A stretch of 64,000 nt of DNA from Sphingobium cloacae (lineage in GTDB: Bacteria > Pseudomonadota > Alphaproteobacteria > Sphingomonadales > Sphingomonadaceae), in the NCBI RefSeq assembly GCF_002355855.1, contig NZ_AP017655.1:186001-250000 (forward strand), written 5' to 3'. Below the pieces are notes generated by a model. The model had not been told where the DNA came from. It worked only from the letters and a program-made list of their open reading frames with translations, and searched no databases. Below, piece by piece: positions 41,401 through 56,400 of the stretch; position 1 is the first letter of the stretch; each line of letters opens with the position of its first letter. A program made the position numbers and the translations under genes.

Positions 41401-44400
41401 CTGGCGCATACGGGCGGCGCCGTCGCCGGGCCAGACGATCTGAGCTCTGGAATGGAAGTCGACCAGGGAATCGGCCAGCTGCTGCAGCGCCGTTTGATCG
41501 AGCGCGTCGCGGTCAGCCAGTTCGCTCCAGAGCGCGCCGTCCGGGAATCGTCGCATCTCCAGGATCCAGTCGATCGCCTTGCCGTCGCCATCGATGGCCA
41601 AGAGGCCGGCCTTGTCTCGCGTGATCGGATGCACGGCTGTGTAGAGGCTTGGCGCGGTTCGGCGATTGAGCGCAAGCTCGGCTTCCAGGGCCGTCCGGCG
41701 CTTTTCGGGCGTAGAGAAGTCGAGATAGCCCAGATCCACCGGCCGCTTGATCTTCCACGCGGTGTCGCCACTCAGGAAGATGCTCGCAGCATGTGTGTCG
41801 ATCCGCCGGACAGGCCCAGAGCTTCCAAAAGCGTTGCCGCGGGAGAGCCACCCGTCCAGATCGGAAGCACTTTTGTCGGCATGATCAGCCATGGTTGCCG
41901 CTCGCCGCGTCGGCCTGCGGTGAAATGACGACGGCGGCGCCGGTGAGCGTCCCCTTTCGCAAGCGGTCGAGCGCCACATTGGCCTGTTCTAGCGGGAAAG
42001 TCTCTGTGACCGCGCGCAGGCCCGACCGGGCGGCCACCTCGAAGAAGGACGTGCCGTCCTCGCGCGTCAAATTGGCGACGGAGAGGATCTGGCGCTCTTC
42101 CCACAGGTCCGCATAGGCAAAGATCGGAATGTCGCTCATAGGGATGCCCGCACACACGACCCGGCCGCGCTTGCACACGAGCGTCAGCGCGGCGGGGACG
42201 AGCGCACCGATCTGCATCGCTATCATCACCGCCACGGGTTCACCAATCTGGACAGGGGGCCTATCTCTCGCTGATGGCGCATGCGCTCATGTCTCGGGGG
42301 CCGTGTCTCCAACAAGGTCGGCTTCCAATAAAATGAGCGTGGGATCGCCGGGACAGGCTCGCGCGGTGAAGCCCAGATCGCGCTCGACCTCGATCGCGGC
42401 ATGATTGTCGCGGCTTTCGATCGACTGCAGGCGCAGAATGCCCCTTGCGCGCGCGAGCAGCGCTACGTGCCGCAGCAGGCTCCAGCCAATGCCTTGCGCC
42501 TTCCTGTCGCGGTGGACAGAAACCGCGACTTCGGCGGTTTCGCCCTGCACATCGGCGGCAAGCATTGCGACACCGACTAGCGCTGCACTCTCCTCGTAAG
42601 CGAGAAGCGTCACGGTCTGCTCCCGATCGGTCCGCAGCATCGCAGTGATCTGGTCGTGCCCGACATGCTGGACCGCCGAGAGGAAGCGGAAGCGCAAATC
42701 CTCGAGCGTCACATTTTCGAAGAAGGTTTCGAGCGCGGCTTCGTCGGCGGCATCGGCCGGGCGAACGTGCAGGCGCAGTCCGGTGCCGGTCGTGAGGATT
42801 TCTGCTTGCGGGCTCGATGGTTCAGAAGAAGGCGATGACATTGCGGATGCTCCGGAAATCCTGGTGCGGGATTGACTGGGGAAGGGCGATCAATGTCCCA
42901 GAAGGACGGGGATAGGCGCGCCGTCGATCAGATCATGAGTGACGCCGCCCAGGAAGAGTTCGCGCAGCCGCGAATGGGCAGAGGCGCCGATGATCAGCAG
43001 ATCCGCGCGGTGCTGCCGCGCAAAATCGGTCAGCACAGCCGACTGATTCTCGCCTTCCGAGAACAGGGCATGAACCGTCACGTCGAACCCGTGGCGACTG
43101 AGATTGCGGGCGATATCGGCGCCCGGCTCGGACCCATGCCCCTTCGTACTGGACTTGGCATCGACGACGAGAATGTCGATCTTTGCGCCAGCCTGCGCGA
43201 GCTTCAGCGCATCGCCAAGCGCACGGGTCGCCTCACGCGTCGCATTCCATCCGATCGCAAGATGAGCGAAAGGACGTGGTGTCCATTGCGCGGGCAGGAC
43301 GATCACCGGTCGCCCGGAAGAAAGGGCAATGTTCTCGAAAAGCCGCCGCCGCAGATGCTTGTTGGCATAGGCATCCACCGGCCCGAAAAGGATCAGATCG
43401 GCGTAGCGCGCCTGCACGGGGGCTTTGTCGAGCAGGGCGCCAGGATCGTCGCTCAGGATACGAACCTCGAAGCCGTCCCGCTCGCCGATCCTGGCGACCT
43501 TCGCCTGCTTTTCCCCAGCCGCTTCGACATAGTCCGACAGCAGAAAATAGGGCTGCGCGTAGGCGAGGGCATAGTCCGGCGTGGGGACCACCGACAAGAT
43601 TGCCACGCTCAGATGCGCCTCGTGAAAGCGAGCGAACTCTCGCGCGTCTTTCAAGAACTGCTCGTCAGCATCGCCTGTGTCGACGATCGCCAATATGTCT
43701 TTCACCGTCATGTCGCCCTCGCGCGTAGAAGCTGGCGAGAAGGTCGATCATCCCAAGGAGAAACGCATTCGTGGAATCTACTTAGATCCAGACGGGATCA
43801 GACCGGAGAGCGCCGACCGGATTGCTGGTTCCGGGCGTTCGTCATTTTTCCAGTCGAACAGTCGCTCTCCCGCCATGGGTATCGCGCTTGTGGGGGACAG
43901 CAAGGACGGACCACAGGGTTCGATGCGATCTGCAAGCACCTTTGCTATCATGATCCGCGCCGACCGGACGGCGCACGAGAAAGCGGCTGCCATCCCCTCG
44001 CTGCATCGCATTGCGCGATGTTGGTCATGCGCGCCGTCGAAGATGCCCAGCAGTGCCTGTTCGTCGAGCGACAATCTGGTTCCGCCTACGACGATCGGCC
44101 TGCCCAAGGCGGTCTCATACAGTGTCAGCAAGCCGTTTAATACCGGGGCAAGCATTCCGCAGTCCTGATCGATGACCAGCGTGTAAAGACGCTGTTGGAC
44201 CTTCGCCCTTTGGTCGCGTGCCGTGCGCCAGCAGCGCGCGGCGGCCGTAATAAGGCCATGAACTTCCGACAGTCTGACAGGTGAGGAGAGGGCGATAGGG
44301 TTCATGACGAACCCCTGGGATTGTGACGATCGAAACCGGGCATAGCGTGGAGGCCGGGATCGACCGTCGTTCCGATCGCAAGATCGCTGCTCGTGCCGGA

Positions 44401-47400
44401 TCGGTGACGCCGCGCGGCCATTTTTTGCACTCCTTCGCGTTGATCGTCCTTCGCGAGGATCGATAATGCATAATCGCGATTAGTCGTCATAAGAAGCCGT
44501 TGGCAGCAACAGGCCATCGAGCGAGAACTTTGCCCCACAGCTTAGCGTCAAGCACTGCGAGTCGATCTACGCACATTCCCTTATCGTGCTGTGGGCCGAC
44601 AGCACCTGTCTCCCCCTGACCATCATTGCGCTGTTTGGATCCGCGATGCGAGCTAAGCGCGACCCGTCGCGCGGTCGACGCATGCGCATAGGCGGCGGTC
44701 GAGCAGGGGCTTTTCCAGTATCTCATCAAACAGTGTATCCTCGCCCTCGGCAATGTAGTCGCTGCGGTGGGCGGTGATCAGGATGGCGGGACGTCGCCAT
44801 CCCACGGCGCGAAGGCCGCGCAGCAGGTCCAGTCCGGTCATGCCCGCCATGCGATAGTCGGTGACCAGACAAGCGGCCTCGACCACGGATGGATCGGCAA
44901 GCGCCTGGACACCACTGGAAAAGGCGCGCACGTCATAACCGCGGGCCTGCAGGATCAGCTGGATCGACCGGCGAACCATACTGTCATCCTCCACGAGGAG
45001 GACACGCGGTCGTTCCGGTTCGGTTGAAGGAGCGAGGTGGGGCATCGTGCATCCCTCCCGGCAAAATGCGGTTCTATTGCCACTATGTGTCGCGGCCCGG
45101 ACCCTCGTCCCTACGTAAACATCCCAATCTGCGAGCGAGGCGCTCGCCATCTTCGCGTTGCGTCACAAGGACGCGGCTTGGCGGCGTCAGGTCAAGCGGT
45201 TGCCCGGATCCTTCCCATCGGTCCCAGCGTCACGCAGGAGATGACGATCCCTGTTCCCGGTCGGTGCCCAATCCCGCCGCGAAAGCGATCCGCAGGGCAT
45301 CGGGGAACGAGTGGACCCCGAGCTTCGTCATCAGATTGGCACGGTGAACCTCGACCGTTCGGGCCGAGATGTCGAGATCAAAGGCAATCGTCTTGTTGGG
45401 CAGACCTCGGGCGAGACCTTCGAGCACCTCGCGCTCGCGTGGGGTGAGACTGGCGATGACCAGCGCGGCTTCCTGTGCGGATGCCGCATAACGCTCCTGA
45501 TCGTCCAAACGTGCGAAGGCCGTCTCGATGGCACCGAGGAGGACCGCCATGTCAAAAGGCTTTTCCACGAAATCCACCGCGCCAGCCTTCATCGCGCGTA
45601 CCGCAATTCCGACGTCGGCATGCCCTGTGAGCAGCACGATCGGCATAGTCACGCCTTGATCGACGAGTGCTTGCTGGACTTCCAGGCCATCGATGACCGG
45701 CATGCGGACGTCGAGCAGAATGCAGCCGTCGGTCGCGTGGCGAACCCCCTTGAGAAAATCGACGCCTGAGGCCCACGCTTCCACGCGGTATCCCGACTTC
45801 TTGAGAAGGAAGCCAGCCGAGCGGCGGATCGCGGCCTCGTCATCGACGATATGTACGGTACGCCTATCCGACATCACGGTCCTCCGAAACGATATGCATC
45901 AACGTGAAATGAAAGCGCGTTCCGCCTCCCGGCGGGTTTTCCACCCAGATCTTGCCGCCATGTGCCTCGACGATCGTTCGGCAGATCGACAGCCCCAGAC
46001 CCATCCCTTCCGTCTTGGTGCTGAGGAACGCCTGAAACAGCTGGGCGGCGACTTCCGCGTCAAGGCCGGGCCCGGTGTCGGCGATGGTCACGCGCACCAT
46101 CGCCGGCCCTTCCAGCCCCGTGGCGATCGTCAGTTCGCGCGTGGGGCTTTCCGCCATCGCTTCGGCAGCGTTGCGGATGAGATTGACGAGGACCTGCTCG
46201 ATCTGGACACGGTCGGCCAGCACCGGCGTCGCATCCGGATCGAGCAGGAGCCGGGTCTCGATGCCATGTTCGCTGAGACCCACCAGGCCGAGCGAACAGG
46301 CTTCCTCGATCAGCTTCGGCAGATCCTCGACCTGCTTCTGCACTTCGCCCCGCGCCACGAAAGCGCGCAACCGGCGAACGATCTGGCCGGCACGGAGCGC
46401 TTCCGACGCCGCGTCCGCCAGCGCTTCGCGTATCTCCGCGACTGTGTCCGGATCGGGATCTTCCAGAAGCACGTGAGCGATTTGCACATAGTTGACGACC
46501 GCGGTGATCGGCTGGTTGAGTTCATGGGCGAGCGTCGATGCCATGGCGCCCATCGCGCTCACGCGCGAGACATGGATCAATTCCGCCTGCAGATCCTGGA
46601 GACGCGCCGCCGTGGCCTCCTGGTCGGTGAGATCGCGCATGAAGCCGGTGAACACGCGCTCCCCGCCGCCGGTCGCTTCGCCGATCGCCAGTTCGTGGGG
46701 CACGAGCGTCCCGTCCTTCCGGCAACCGATGACCCGCCGCGTGCTGCCGATGATGTGCGCCACGCCGGTTTCAAGATATCGCGCGATATAGCCATCATGC
46801 GCCTCGCGGTCGGGGGACGGCATGAGCATCGAGACATTCTTGCCGAGCACCTCGGCTTCCTCGTAACCGAACATCCGCTGCGCGGCATGGCTGAACGAGA
46901 GCATTATGCCCTCGGCATCGATGACCACCATGGCGTCGGGAACGCTGGCCAGGATCGAGTTCAATTGCGCTTCTCGCTTCTCGATCGCGCGTTCGGCCGC
47001 CTTCTCGTCAGTGATGTCGCGAACGACCTTCCCGAACCCGCGCAGCCGTCCGTCTTCGTCATGAAGCGGGGTGATGGTCACATCGGCAAGAAATTCCGAT
47101 CCATCCTTGCGCAGGCGCCAGGTGGCCTCCTGAAATCGGCCCTCCGCGCGTGCGCGATCGAGATCGGCCTGGGGTTTGCCACGCGCGACATCGTCTTGAG
47201 GATAGAAGACCGCAGCGCTGCGCCCCAGAATGTCCTCTTCCTTCCAGCCCTTGATCCGCTCGGCGCCCTTGTTCCAGATCGCCACCCGGCCTTGTTTATC
47301 GAGCATATAGATGGCGAGCGTCGTCGCGCCGTCGATCAGGAGCGCCAGCTCTTCGGCCGTCTCGTGCGCTTTGCGCGAGTTTTCGCCCGCGTCGATTTCG

Positions 47401-50400
47401 TGGACGTGCGCGGCCTCCCGCCAGTGCGAGAGGCGGCTGGTGAGCAGGATCAGCCCGACCGAAATCATCCCGAAGCCCGACGCGTGAACCAGATGATCCA
47501 TGTCGCGGAACGGCGTATCGATCAGGAGAAAGCCGGTAACAGCCGAAGCCGCCGTCGCAAAACCTGCCGTCGTGACCCCGCTTGTCCATGCCGATGCGAG
47601 AACCGCCACTGTCAGCAGGAGCCAGATCGGGCGATCGGCGAGCAGGGGTTCGAGCGCAAGCGCGGCCACCGTTGCGATCGCGACGAAGACGATCGCCACC
47701 ATGAGTGATGCTATCGGGCCCGCGCGAGGTGACAGGGTTGAAGAAGTCTTTGTCATCTATTTCGATCCGCGAAACTAAGATGCAGCATGCCTCAGACTGC
47801 GCTCACAGTAGCTTACTGCAACTCCTGCGCGGCATCGACGCGATTGTTGTCGCGCGATGTGACCGTTCGGCGACGAAGTCCGGCTAAGTACATTCCACAA
47901 TGGCTGCGAACAGCTGCCTGGACGAGGCTGCCATCGATCCGTCTGAAAGGACGCGCCCCATCAGGAGAAGACCATGGCACAGCGTCTCGAAAATGTCGTC
48001 GCTCTCGCTCAGGCGAATATCCGGTTGGGCCTGAAGCTTGCCGAGACTTGGCGCGAAAGCGGCCAGAAGCTGATCGAGCTCGGAACCAAGGGCGCATCCG
48101 AGATCGGAGAGGAAGCTCGCCTCGTCCTCGCGAACGGCCTGTCGAGCGAAAAGAGCGCTTCGATGAATAGCGTCAACGGGCACTGGCAAGACATGCTCGC
48201 CGAAATCGAGGCTGTTCGCACGGCGACCGCCCAGGATATCGAGAGCGCCGTCGGCGACTGGCGCAAGAGCTGGGCCGAGGCTCTGACAGTCGAACCGGTT
48301 CTCCCGGTGGAGGGGCTATTCAAACCGTGGCTGGCCCTGGTGGCATCGACCGCATCGACGGCTGCGCCGGACAAGGACCTGCCGACGGAGAAAAGCTAGA
48401 AGCATCCGCCTGCGCGAGCACAAGCTCAAGCCATCAAATGTTGTCCGCCATCTACCGGGATGATGGTGCCCGTGATCCGGCGGGCCGCATCGCTGACGAG
48501 GAAGGCTGCCAGCGCCCCCACATCGGCAATATCGACCAGCTGGCCGGCTGGAGCGGTGGCAGCGGCGCGCTCGAGCAGTTCGTCGAAGCGCTCGATCCCG
48601 CTCGCGGCGCGGGTTGCGATCGGCCCGGGCGAGATCGCATGCGCGCGGACGCCCTTGGGGCCGAGCTCGGCGGCGACGTAGCGCGTGGCGCTCTCCAGTG
48701 CGGCCTTGACCGGCCCCATAAGATTGTAATTCTCGACCACGCGCTCGGAACCGTAGAAGGTTACGCATAGAAGGCAGCCGCCATCGATCATTAGCGGCTC
48801 GGCCAGCTTCGCCATGCGCAGGAAGCTATGGCATGAGACGTCCATCGCGAGCGCAAAGCCCTCGGCGGACGAGTCGACCACCCGTCCGTGCAGATCGTCG
48901 CGCGGCGCGAAGGCGATCGAATGCAGCAGGAAGTCGAGCCCGCCCCATTCGGTCCGGACCCGTTCGAACAACGCTTCGAGTTCACCAGGCTGCCGGACAT
49001 CGCAGGGGGCGAGCCATTCAACGCCGAGCGCCTTCGCGACCGGCTCGACATAGGTTCTCGACTTCTCGTTCAGATAGGTCGCCGCCAGACGCGCGCCGCA
49101 CCGGGAAAAGGCTTCGGCGCAGCCGGCCGCAATGCTGCTGTCATTGGCGATGCCGACGACCAGCCCGCGTTTTCCGGAAAGATCCACCAGCGGATTCATC
49201 GCGAAATACCTCCTTCGGATCTGATGAGGTCGACTACATGATGGGCAATCACGGCTTCCTCGTCGGTCGGAATGACCCGGACGAGCACCTTGCTATCCCC
49301 GGTACTGATGACGGCGGCGTTGGCCTCGTTGGCATCGGCATCGAGAGCGATGCCTGCCCATGACAGGCTTTCGCAGATGCGCGCGCGGATGCAGGCGTCA
49401 TTCTCGCCGATTCCCGCCGTGAAGACGAAACCGTCAAGACCGCCCAGCGTGGGGATGAGCCCCGCTGCCTGACGAGCAGCCTGCCGCACGAACAGGTCGA
49501 TCGCCTCAGCGGCCTCCGGCGCGTCGCTGGCATGGAGCGCGCGCATGTCGTTCGACAAACCGGACACGCCGAGCAACCCCGATTGCCTGTATAGCAAGGT
49601 CTCCACCTCCTGAGCCGACATGCCCAGCTGGATCTGCAAATGCAGAACGACGCCGGGATCCAGCGCGCCGGAGCGCGTGCCCATCATCAGGCCATCGAGC
49701 GCGGTGAACCCCATTGTCGTATCGATGCTCTTGCCCTCGCGCATCGCGCACAGGCTGGCGCCGTTGCCGAGATGCGCCGCGATCACGCGCCCGCCGGCGT
49801 GTGTCGGCTCAATGTCCCGCAGCCGCTTGGCGATATGCTCGTAGGATAACCCATGGAAGCCGTAGCGCCGAATACCTCGCTCATGGAGGGAGCGGGGCAA
49901 GGGGAGACGGGTCGTGAGTGGCGCAAGGTCGTGGTGGAAGCCGGTGTCGAAGCAGGCGATCTGCGGCAGGTGCGGCGCAAGGGCGCGTAGCGCACGAACG
50001 GCGGCGAGATTGTGGGGCTGGTGCAGCGGTGCCAGCGGGATCAGGGCGTCGAGCGCATCGAGCAGCGCATCATCGATCAGCCGCGGAGCGGCAAAGTCCG
50101 ATCCGCCATGAACGATGCGATGACCGATCGCGACGATTTCGCGATCGCCAAGCTGCGTCGCCGCCCAGGCGAAAAGGTCTTCGAGCAGATGCTCATGCGA
50201 GATGGCGTTCGCTTGCTGCCAGTCGCGTTCGAGGATGACCTCACCTGCGGCGTTCCGGGCGCGCAGGCGTGGTGCCGTGCCGATCTCTTCGATCTTTCCG
50301 CCCGCATCGAAGCGGAAGCCATGCGGCAAAAGTTCGTACAGCGCGAACTTGATGCTGGAGGAGCCAGCGTTGAGCGTGACGATCGCTTTCATGCAGAGTG

Positions 50401-53400
50401 CACGAACGGCCCCGGGGCGGCTTTAGGCGCGGCGCGGGCGAGAAGCACCGCAACCGCGCAGGAGGCGAGGCTCGTGCGCAGGGAATCGGCGCGGCTGGTA
50501 AGAATGATGGGCACGCGCGCGCCCAGCACGACGCCGGCAGCATCGGCGCCGCCGAGAAAGGTGAGCTGCTTGGCGAGCATGTTGCCCGCTTCGAGATTGG
50601 GAACGACGAGGATTTCGGCCCGCCCGGCGACGGGGGAGACGATGCCCTTTTCCATCGCGGCCTTCTCGCTGATTGCATTGTCGAAGGCGAGGGGACCATC
50701 AAGGATGCCGCCGCTGATCTGGCCGCGATCGGCCATCTTGCAGAGTGCGGCGGCTTCGAGCGTCGATCGGATTGCCGGGTTCACCGTCTCGACCGCCGAC
50801 AGGATCGCGACCTTCGGTTCGTCTATGCCCATGACATGCGCCAGATCGATAGCGTTGCGAATAATGTCCGCCTTGTCCTCAAGGCTCGGCTCGATGTTGA
50901 TCGCGGCATCGGTGATGATCAGCGGCGTGGGATGGCCCGGCACATCCATCACATAAGCGTGGCTGATCCGCCGCTCGGTGCGAAGACCCGTCGCTGCGCA
51001 AACCACCGCGCTCATCAACTCGTCGGTGTGAAGCGAGCCCTTCATCAGAAGCCGCGCTTCGCCCGAGCGAACCAGATCAACGGCCCGGGCTGCCGCTGCG
51101 TGACTGTGCGGCGCATCAATGACCTTGAAGGCGGAGATGTCTTTGCCAGCGTCCTCGGCCGCCTTGCGGATACGCGCTTCCGGGCCGACCAGCTGGGGTC
51201 GGATGAGACCGGCTTCGGCCGCGTTGACGGCGGCCGTCACCGCGGCCGCGCTACAGGGATGCACGACGGCCGTCGGTACCGCTTTATCGCCGGCGGTCCG
51301 TTCGATCAGCTTGCGATAACCGTCATGATCCGAGATCTGGACGTCGGGCAACGCAATCCGGGGACGCCGCACCTTCTCGGTCGGCGCGCGGACCTCGGCT
51401 TCGCCGATGATGACGTCCTTGCCGTCCTGATTGATGCAGCGGCAGTCGAACAGGATCACCTCATGCTCGGCACGCTTCTCCTTCACCGTGACCGATGCGG
51501 TGATCGAATCGCCCAGGCCAACCGGTCGGCAGAACCGCAAGCTCTGGCTGAGATAGATCGTGCCGGGACCAGGAAGCTCGGTGCCGAGCACGGCAGAGAT
51601 CAGGCCACCGCCCCACAAACCATGGGCGATAACGCGGCCAAAGAGATCGCCGGCGGCGAACTCGGCATCGAGATGCGCCGGATTGACGTCGCCCGAGACC
51701 AGCGCGAAGAGCTGGATATCCCGCTCTCCCAGGATGCGCGTAACACTGGCGCTCTCGCCCACGGCGATCTCGTCGAAGGTGCGGTTCTCGATGATCTCGG
51801 CGCTGCTCATCTCAGCGCTCCATCACATAATGACCGGGAGCATCGCAGATCGGGTGGTAGGGACCTTCGCTTTGTCCCATGACGGGCGGCGCAACAGGGT
51901 CGCTCGAATGCTCGCTGAGCCATCGACCCCAGTCGATCCACCACGAGCCCTCCTGCGGGTCCGCCTGCTCCAGCCAATCATCCGGATCGAGGGCAGGGCC
52001 ATCGACCGGCCGCGTTGCGACCTGAAAACGGCGATGCGCATGGCCGGGCTCGGACACGATCCCCGCATTGTGGCCGCCGTTGGTCAGGACGAAGCGGATC
52101 TCCGCGCTGGTCAGCCAATGGATCTTGTGGACCGAACGCCAGGGCGCGACATGGTCGCGCTCCGTGCCGACCACGAAAAGGGGCTGGCGCAGCGCCGAAA
52201 GGGTGACGGTGCGGTTTGCGACCTTGAAATGCCCTTCGGCCAGATCGTCGTCGAGAAAAAGCTGGCGCAGATACTGGCTGTGCATTGCAAAGGGCATGCG
52301 GGTGCCGTCGGCGTTCCACGCCATCAGGTCCGACATGGGCTCGCGCTCGCCCAGGAGATAGGTGGCGAGGATCCGCGACCAGATGAGATCATTCGAGCGC
52401 AAAATCTGGAAAGCGCCGCCCATCTGGCTGCTGTCGAGATAGCCGCGGCTCCACATCAGGTTCTCAAGAAGATTGAGCTGCGCCTCATCGATGAAGAGGC
52501 CGAGTTCGCCCGGCTCGCTGAATTCGGTCTGCGCGGCGAGCAGGGTGAGGGTGGCAAGGCGCTCATCCTGATCGCGCGCCATCGCCGCCCCCGTGATGGC
52601 GAGCAAGGTGCCGCCGAGGCAGTAGCCCAGACCATGGACCTTGGCCGAACCGGTGATCGCCTGGACGGCGTCGAGCGCAGCCATCGGCCCCAGCCGACGA
52701 TAATCGTCCATGTCGAGATCGCGATCTTCACGCGAGGGATTGTGCCAGGAGATCGTGAACACCGTGTGACCCTGGCCGACCAGCCAGCGGACGAGCGAAT
52801 TCTCAGGCGAAAGGTCGAGGATGTAATATTTCATGATCCAGGCCGGGACGATCAGGATCGGCTCGGGATGGACCGTTTGGGTGGTCGGCGTATACTGGAT
52901 CAGTTCGATAAGCTCGTTGCGGAAAACCACTTTACCCGGCGTCACGGCAACCGTCTCGCCGACGCGGAACTGTTCCGTGCCCACCGGCGGCTCGCCGCGG
53001 CTCAGGCGCTCGACATCCTCCCACCAATGCCGTGCGCCATCGAGGAGGCATTGCCCGCCGGTCTCGACGATCTTGCGCTGAAGCACAGGATTGGTGGCGA
53101 GGAAGTTGGTAGGTGCGAAGACATCAAGCATCTGGCGCGCGGCGAAATTGACCATGTCCTCATGATGCCGGGAAACCCCGCCGATGCCCGTCGTTGCGGC
53201 ATGCCACCATTGCTGGTTGAGGAGGAATGCCTGCGAAATCAGGTCGAAGGGCTGCGCGGCCCATGCGGGATCGACGAAGCGCCGGTCTTGCGGCAGCGGT
53301 TCAATCGCAGGCAAAGTCTTGGCGTTTCCTGCTCGCCGGGCGGCATAATCGGCAATGCGCCCAACCTTGCGAGCCGCCTTGGCTGCAAGTTGCACCTGCT

Positions 53401-56400
53401 TCCCCGGCGATATCGTGAGGTGCGTGCTCCAGTCCAAAAAAGCCTGGATCATCGTGACTGGCGAAAGACCTGAGGTCGCCTGGGCGACAAAGGCCGCAGC
53501 TGCGCGATCCAGCGTCTGGGCAATGCCATCGAGCGGATCATGACCGTTAGAAGATGAGACCATGTTGGACATATCTGCTCCGCTCGCTTGCCTCGGCTTG
53601 GGACATGCCGTCCGGGATCCTACGTCGCACTACGTAATGTCCGTTGGATCGTAACCCGCGAGGATTTACGGAACGTCCCTTTCCGATCGAGCAACACCGA
53701 ACCCGTCTCGATAAAGCTCCGGTGCCGGGACAAGACCTCGACCGGCAGAGACGGGGATTGCTGGCCGTAGGGGCCTTCGCGCGCGCCGCGATAATAGTCG
53801 GTGAGCGCGGGCCGGTACTCGGGATGCACGCAATTCTCGCTCTATCAGGCGAGCCTGTGCGGCGATCCTGACGTCGCTTCACGGCAAAAGGCACTATTCG
53901 CTCCCGACCAATGTCAGAAACCAGCGGGCTCTCCGTTGAAAACCGAGCTGCGACCGGGAGCGGAGTGTCGGATCTAAAGCACTGATTTAGGAACGGTGAT
54001 CGTTTCTGGGCCCGGCCTCTTACCGAGCATGAATGCCTGGACCATAAACCACGCGAACGCAAAGACACCGACGGCAAAGACGACGTCGCCGGGCACCCTT
54101 GCCCAAACCAGCGCTTGCATGATCGGGCTATGGATGAACTCCGCCGAGCGGGCATAGGCATAGCCATGTTCGATGCTGGCATAGGTTTGCAGGATACCCT
54201 GCGGGAGCAGCGACAGGAAGGTCATCATCGCCAGGCCGATGTTGAGTGACCAGAAGGATATCCTGATCCATTTCTGGTTCCACCGCGTGACGTCGGTCAA
54301 TCCCCGCATGCAATAGAGCGTCAGCCCAAGGCCGAGCATGCCGTAGACACCGAACAGGGCGGCATGGCCGTGGTTCGCCGTCGTGTTCAGTCCCTGCATG
54401 TAATAGAGCGCGATCGGCGGGTTGATCAGGAAGCCGAACAATCCGGCGCCGACCAGATTCCAGAACAGGACGGCAGCGAAGAACATGAACGGCCAGTGAT
54501 AAATCCGTTCCCATTCGGCCTCATGCTCGACCTTGTGCCGTGTGTAGGCCTCGAACCCGACCACCAGCAGCGGCACCACTTCAAGGGCCGAGATCGTCGC
54601 ACCGACCGCGATCACCGACGTCGGCGTCCCGCTGAAATAGAGGTGATGGAAGGTCCCGAGCACCCCGCCGAACAGGAAGATGATCGTCGCGAACAGCACC
54701 ATCACGGTGGCGGTGGAAGTTCGCAGGATACCCATCTGCACGAACAGCAGCGAGATGATGGCTGTGGCGAAGACCTCGAAGATGCCTTCCACCCACAGAT
54801 GTACCACCCACCAGCGCCAATATTCCATCACGGCGATGTTGGTATGCTGGCCCCACATCAGTCCCGCGCCATAGAGCAGCCCGATGGCGAGCGCCGATAC
54901 CAGTACAAGATAGATGAGAGATTTACTGCCTTCTTCGCGCAGCACGGGCCAGAGCGCGCGCACGACCAGCGCCACCCACAGGAACAGACCGATCAGAAGA
55001 TAAATCTGCCAGAAGCGTCCGAGATCGACATATTCATAGCCCTGATGCCCGAACCAGAAATTCGCTGTCAGGTCGGTGAAGAAGCGGTGGACGGCCGCCC
55101 ATTGCCCGGCAAAGGAGCCGATGACGATGATGAGTAGACTGATGAACAGGAAATTGACGCCGAAGCGCTGGAACCTGGGGTCGCGGCCTCCGAGCATCGG
55201 CCCGACGTATAGTCCGGTCGCCAGCCAAGCCGTGGCGATCCACAGCACCGCGAGCTGCGTGTGCCATGTGCGGGTGATCGTGTAGGGCAGATATTCGGCG
55301 AACGGCAGCCCGTAGAGACCTTGCCCTTCAACCGCATAATGGGCGGTGACAATACCGAGGAGGACCTGCGCCACGAATAGGGCGCAGACGACCCAGAAAT
55401 ATTTTGCCGTAGCCCGCATAGATGGTGTGATGACAGCCTGTCCCAGAAGGTCGGAGGTCGCCATGCCGCCTTCGGGCAAGATGTCGCCGCGCCAGACGTC
55501 GAACTGCTTGGCGTAATAGGCGATCAACGCTCCAGCCGCGGCGAGCAGCAGGATCACCGACGCCAGGCTCCACAACAATGTGCCGGTGGTCGGGCTATTG
55601 CCTACCAATGGCTCATGCGGCCAGTTGCTGGTATAGGTGATGGTGTCGCCCGGACGGTTCGTGGTCGCTCCCCAGGCGGTCCAAAAATAGAAGGCCGTAA
55701 GCTGCCGGGCTTCTGCGGCCGACAATTCGCCGTAGATGGGGAAGGCGTAATCGCGGCGCAGCTTCAGCGAGGTCGGGTCGCTGCCCACATACAAGCTGAC
55801 GAAGTGCTGCTGCACCTGCCCGATCGCGCGCGCGCGGGTGTCGCTGACCGTTATGACACCGGATGCAGGATCGTAGCTGTTCCTGCGCATTTCTTCCTGC
55901 AGCGCGGCCTTTCGCACGGCATCGGCCTGCGCCGCGGAGAGGCCTGCTGGCAGCGGTGCGGTGGACAGAGCGAGCAAGGCCTCCGTCTCCCGGTGCAGCC
56001 AGTCGGCGCTCCAGTCAGGCGCCAGATAGCTGCCATGCCCCCAGATCGAGCCCTGCTGCATGCCGCCGATCGACTGCCAGATATTCTGGCCGGCCTCGAT
56101 ATCGGCGCGCGTGTACAATGTCTCGCCGCGTTGGGATTTCACCGCTTCGGGAATCGGCGGGGCCTGCTGGTAGATCTGCTGACCGAGCAGCAGCAGGATA
56201 CCGAACATGACCACCATGCCGACCGACAGGATGATCCACAGCCTTTTGATGCTGAATGTCGTCTGATAGCTCTTCATGCCCCAACCCCTCTTCGCTCAGA
56301 ACAGTCCCTGGCTGCCGCCTACAGCGGCGAAAATTGTTATTGTGCTGACAGCAAGTATAGCTGATGCAGTCGTATAATGCGGACGAAATCCATCTCCGAT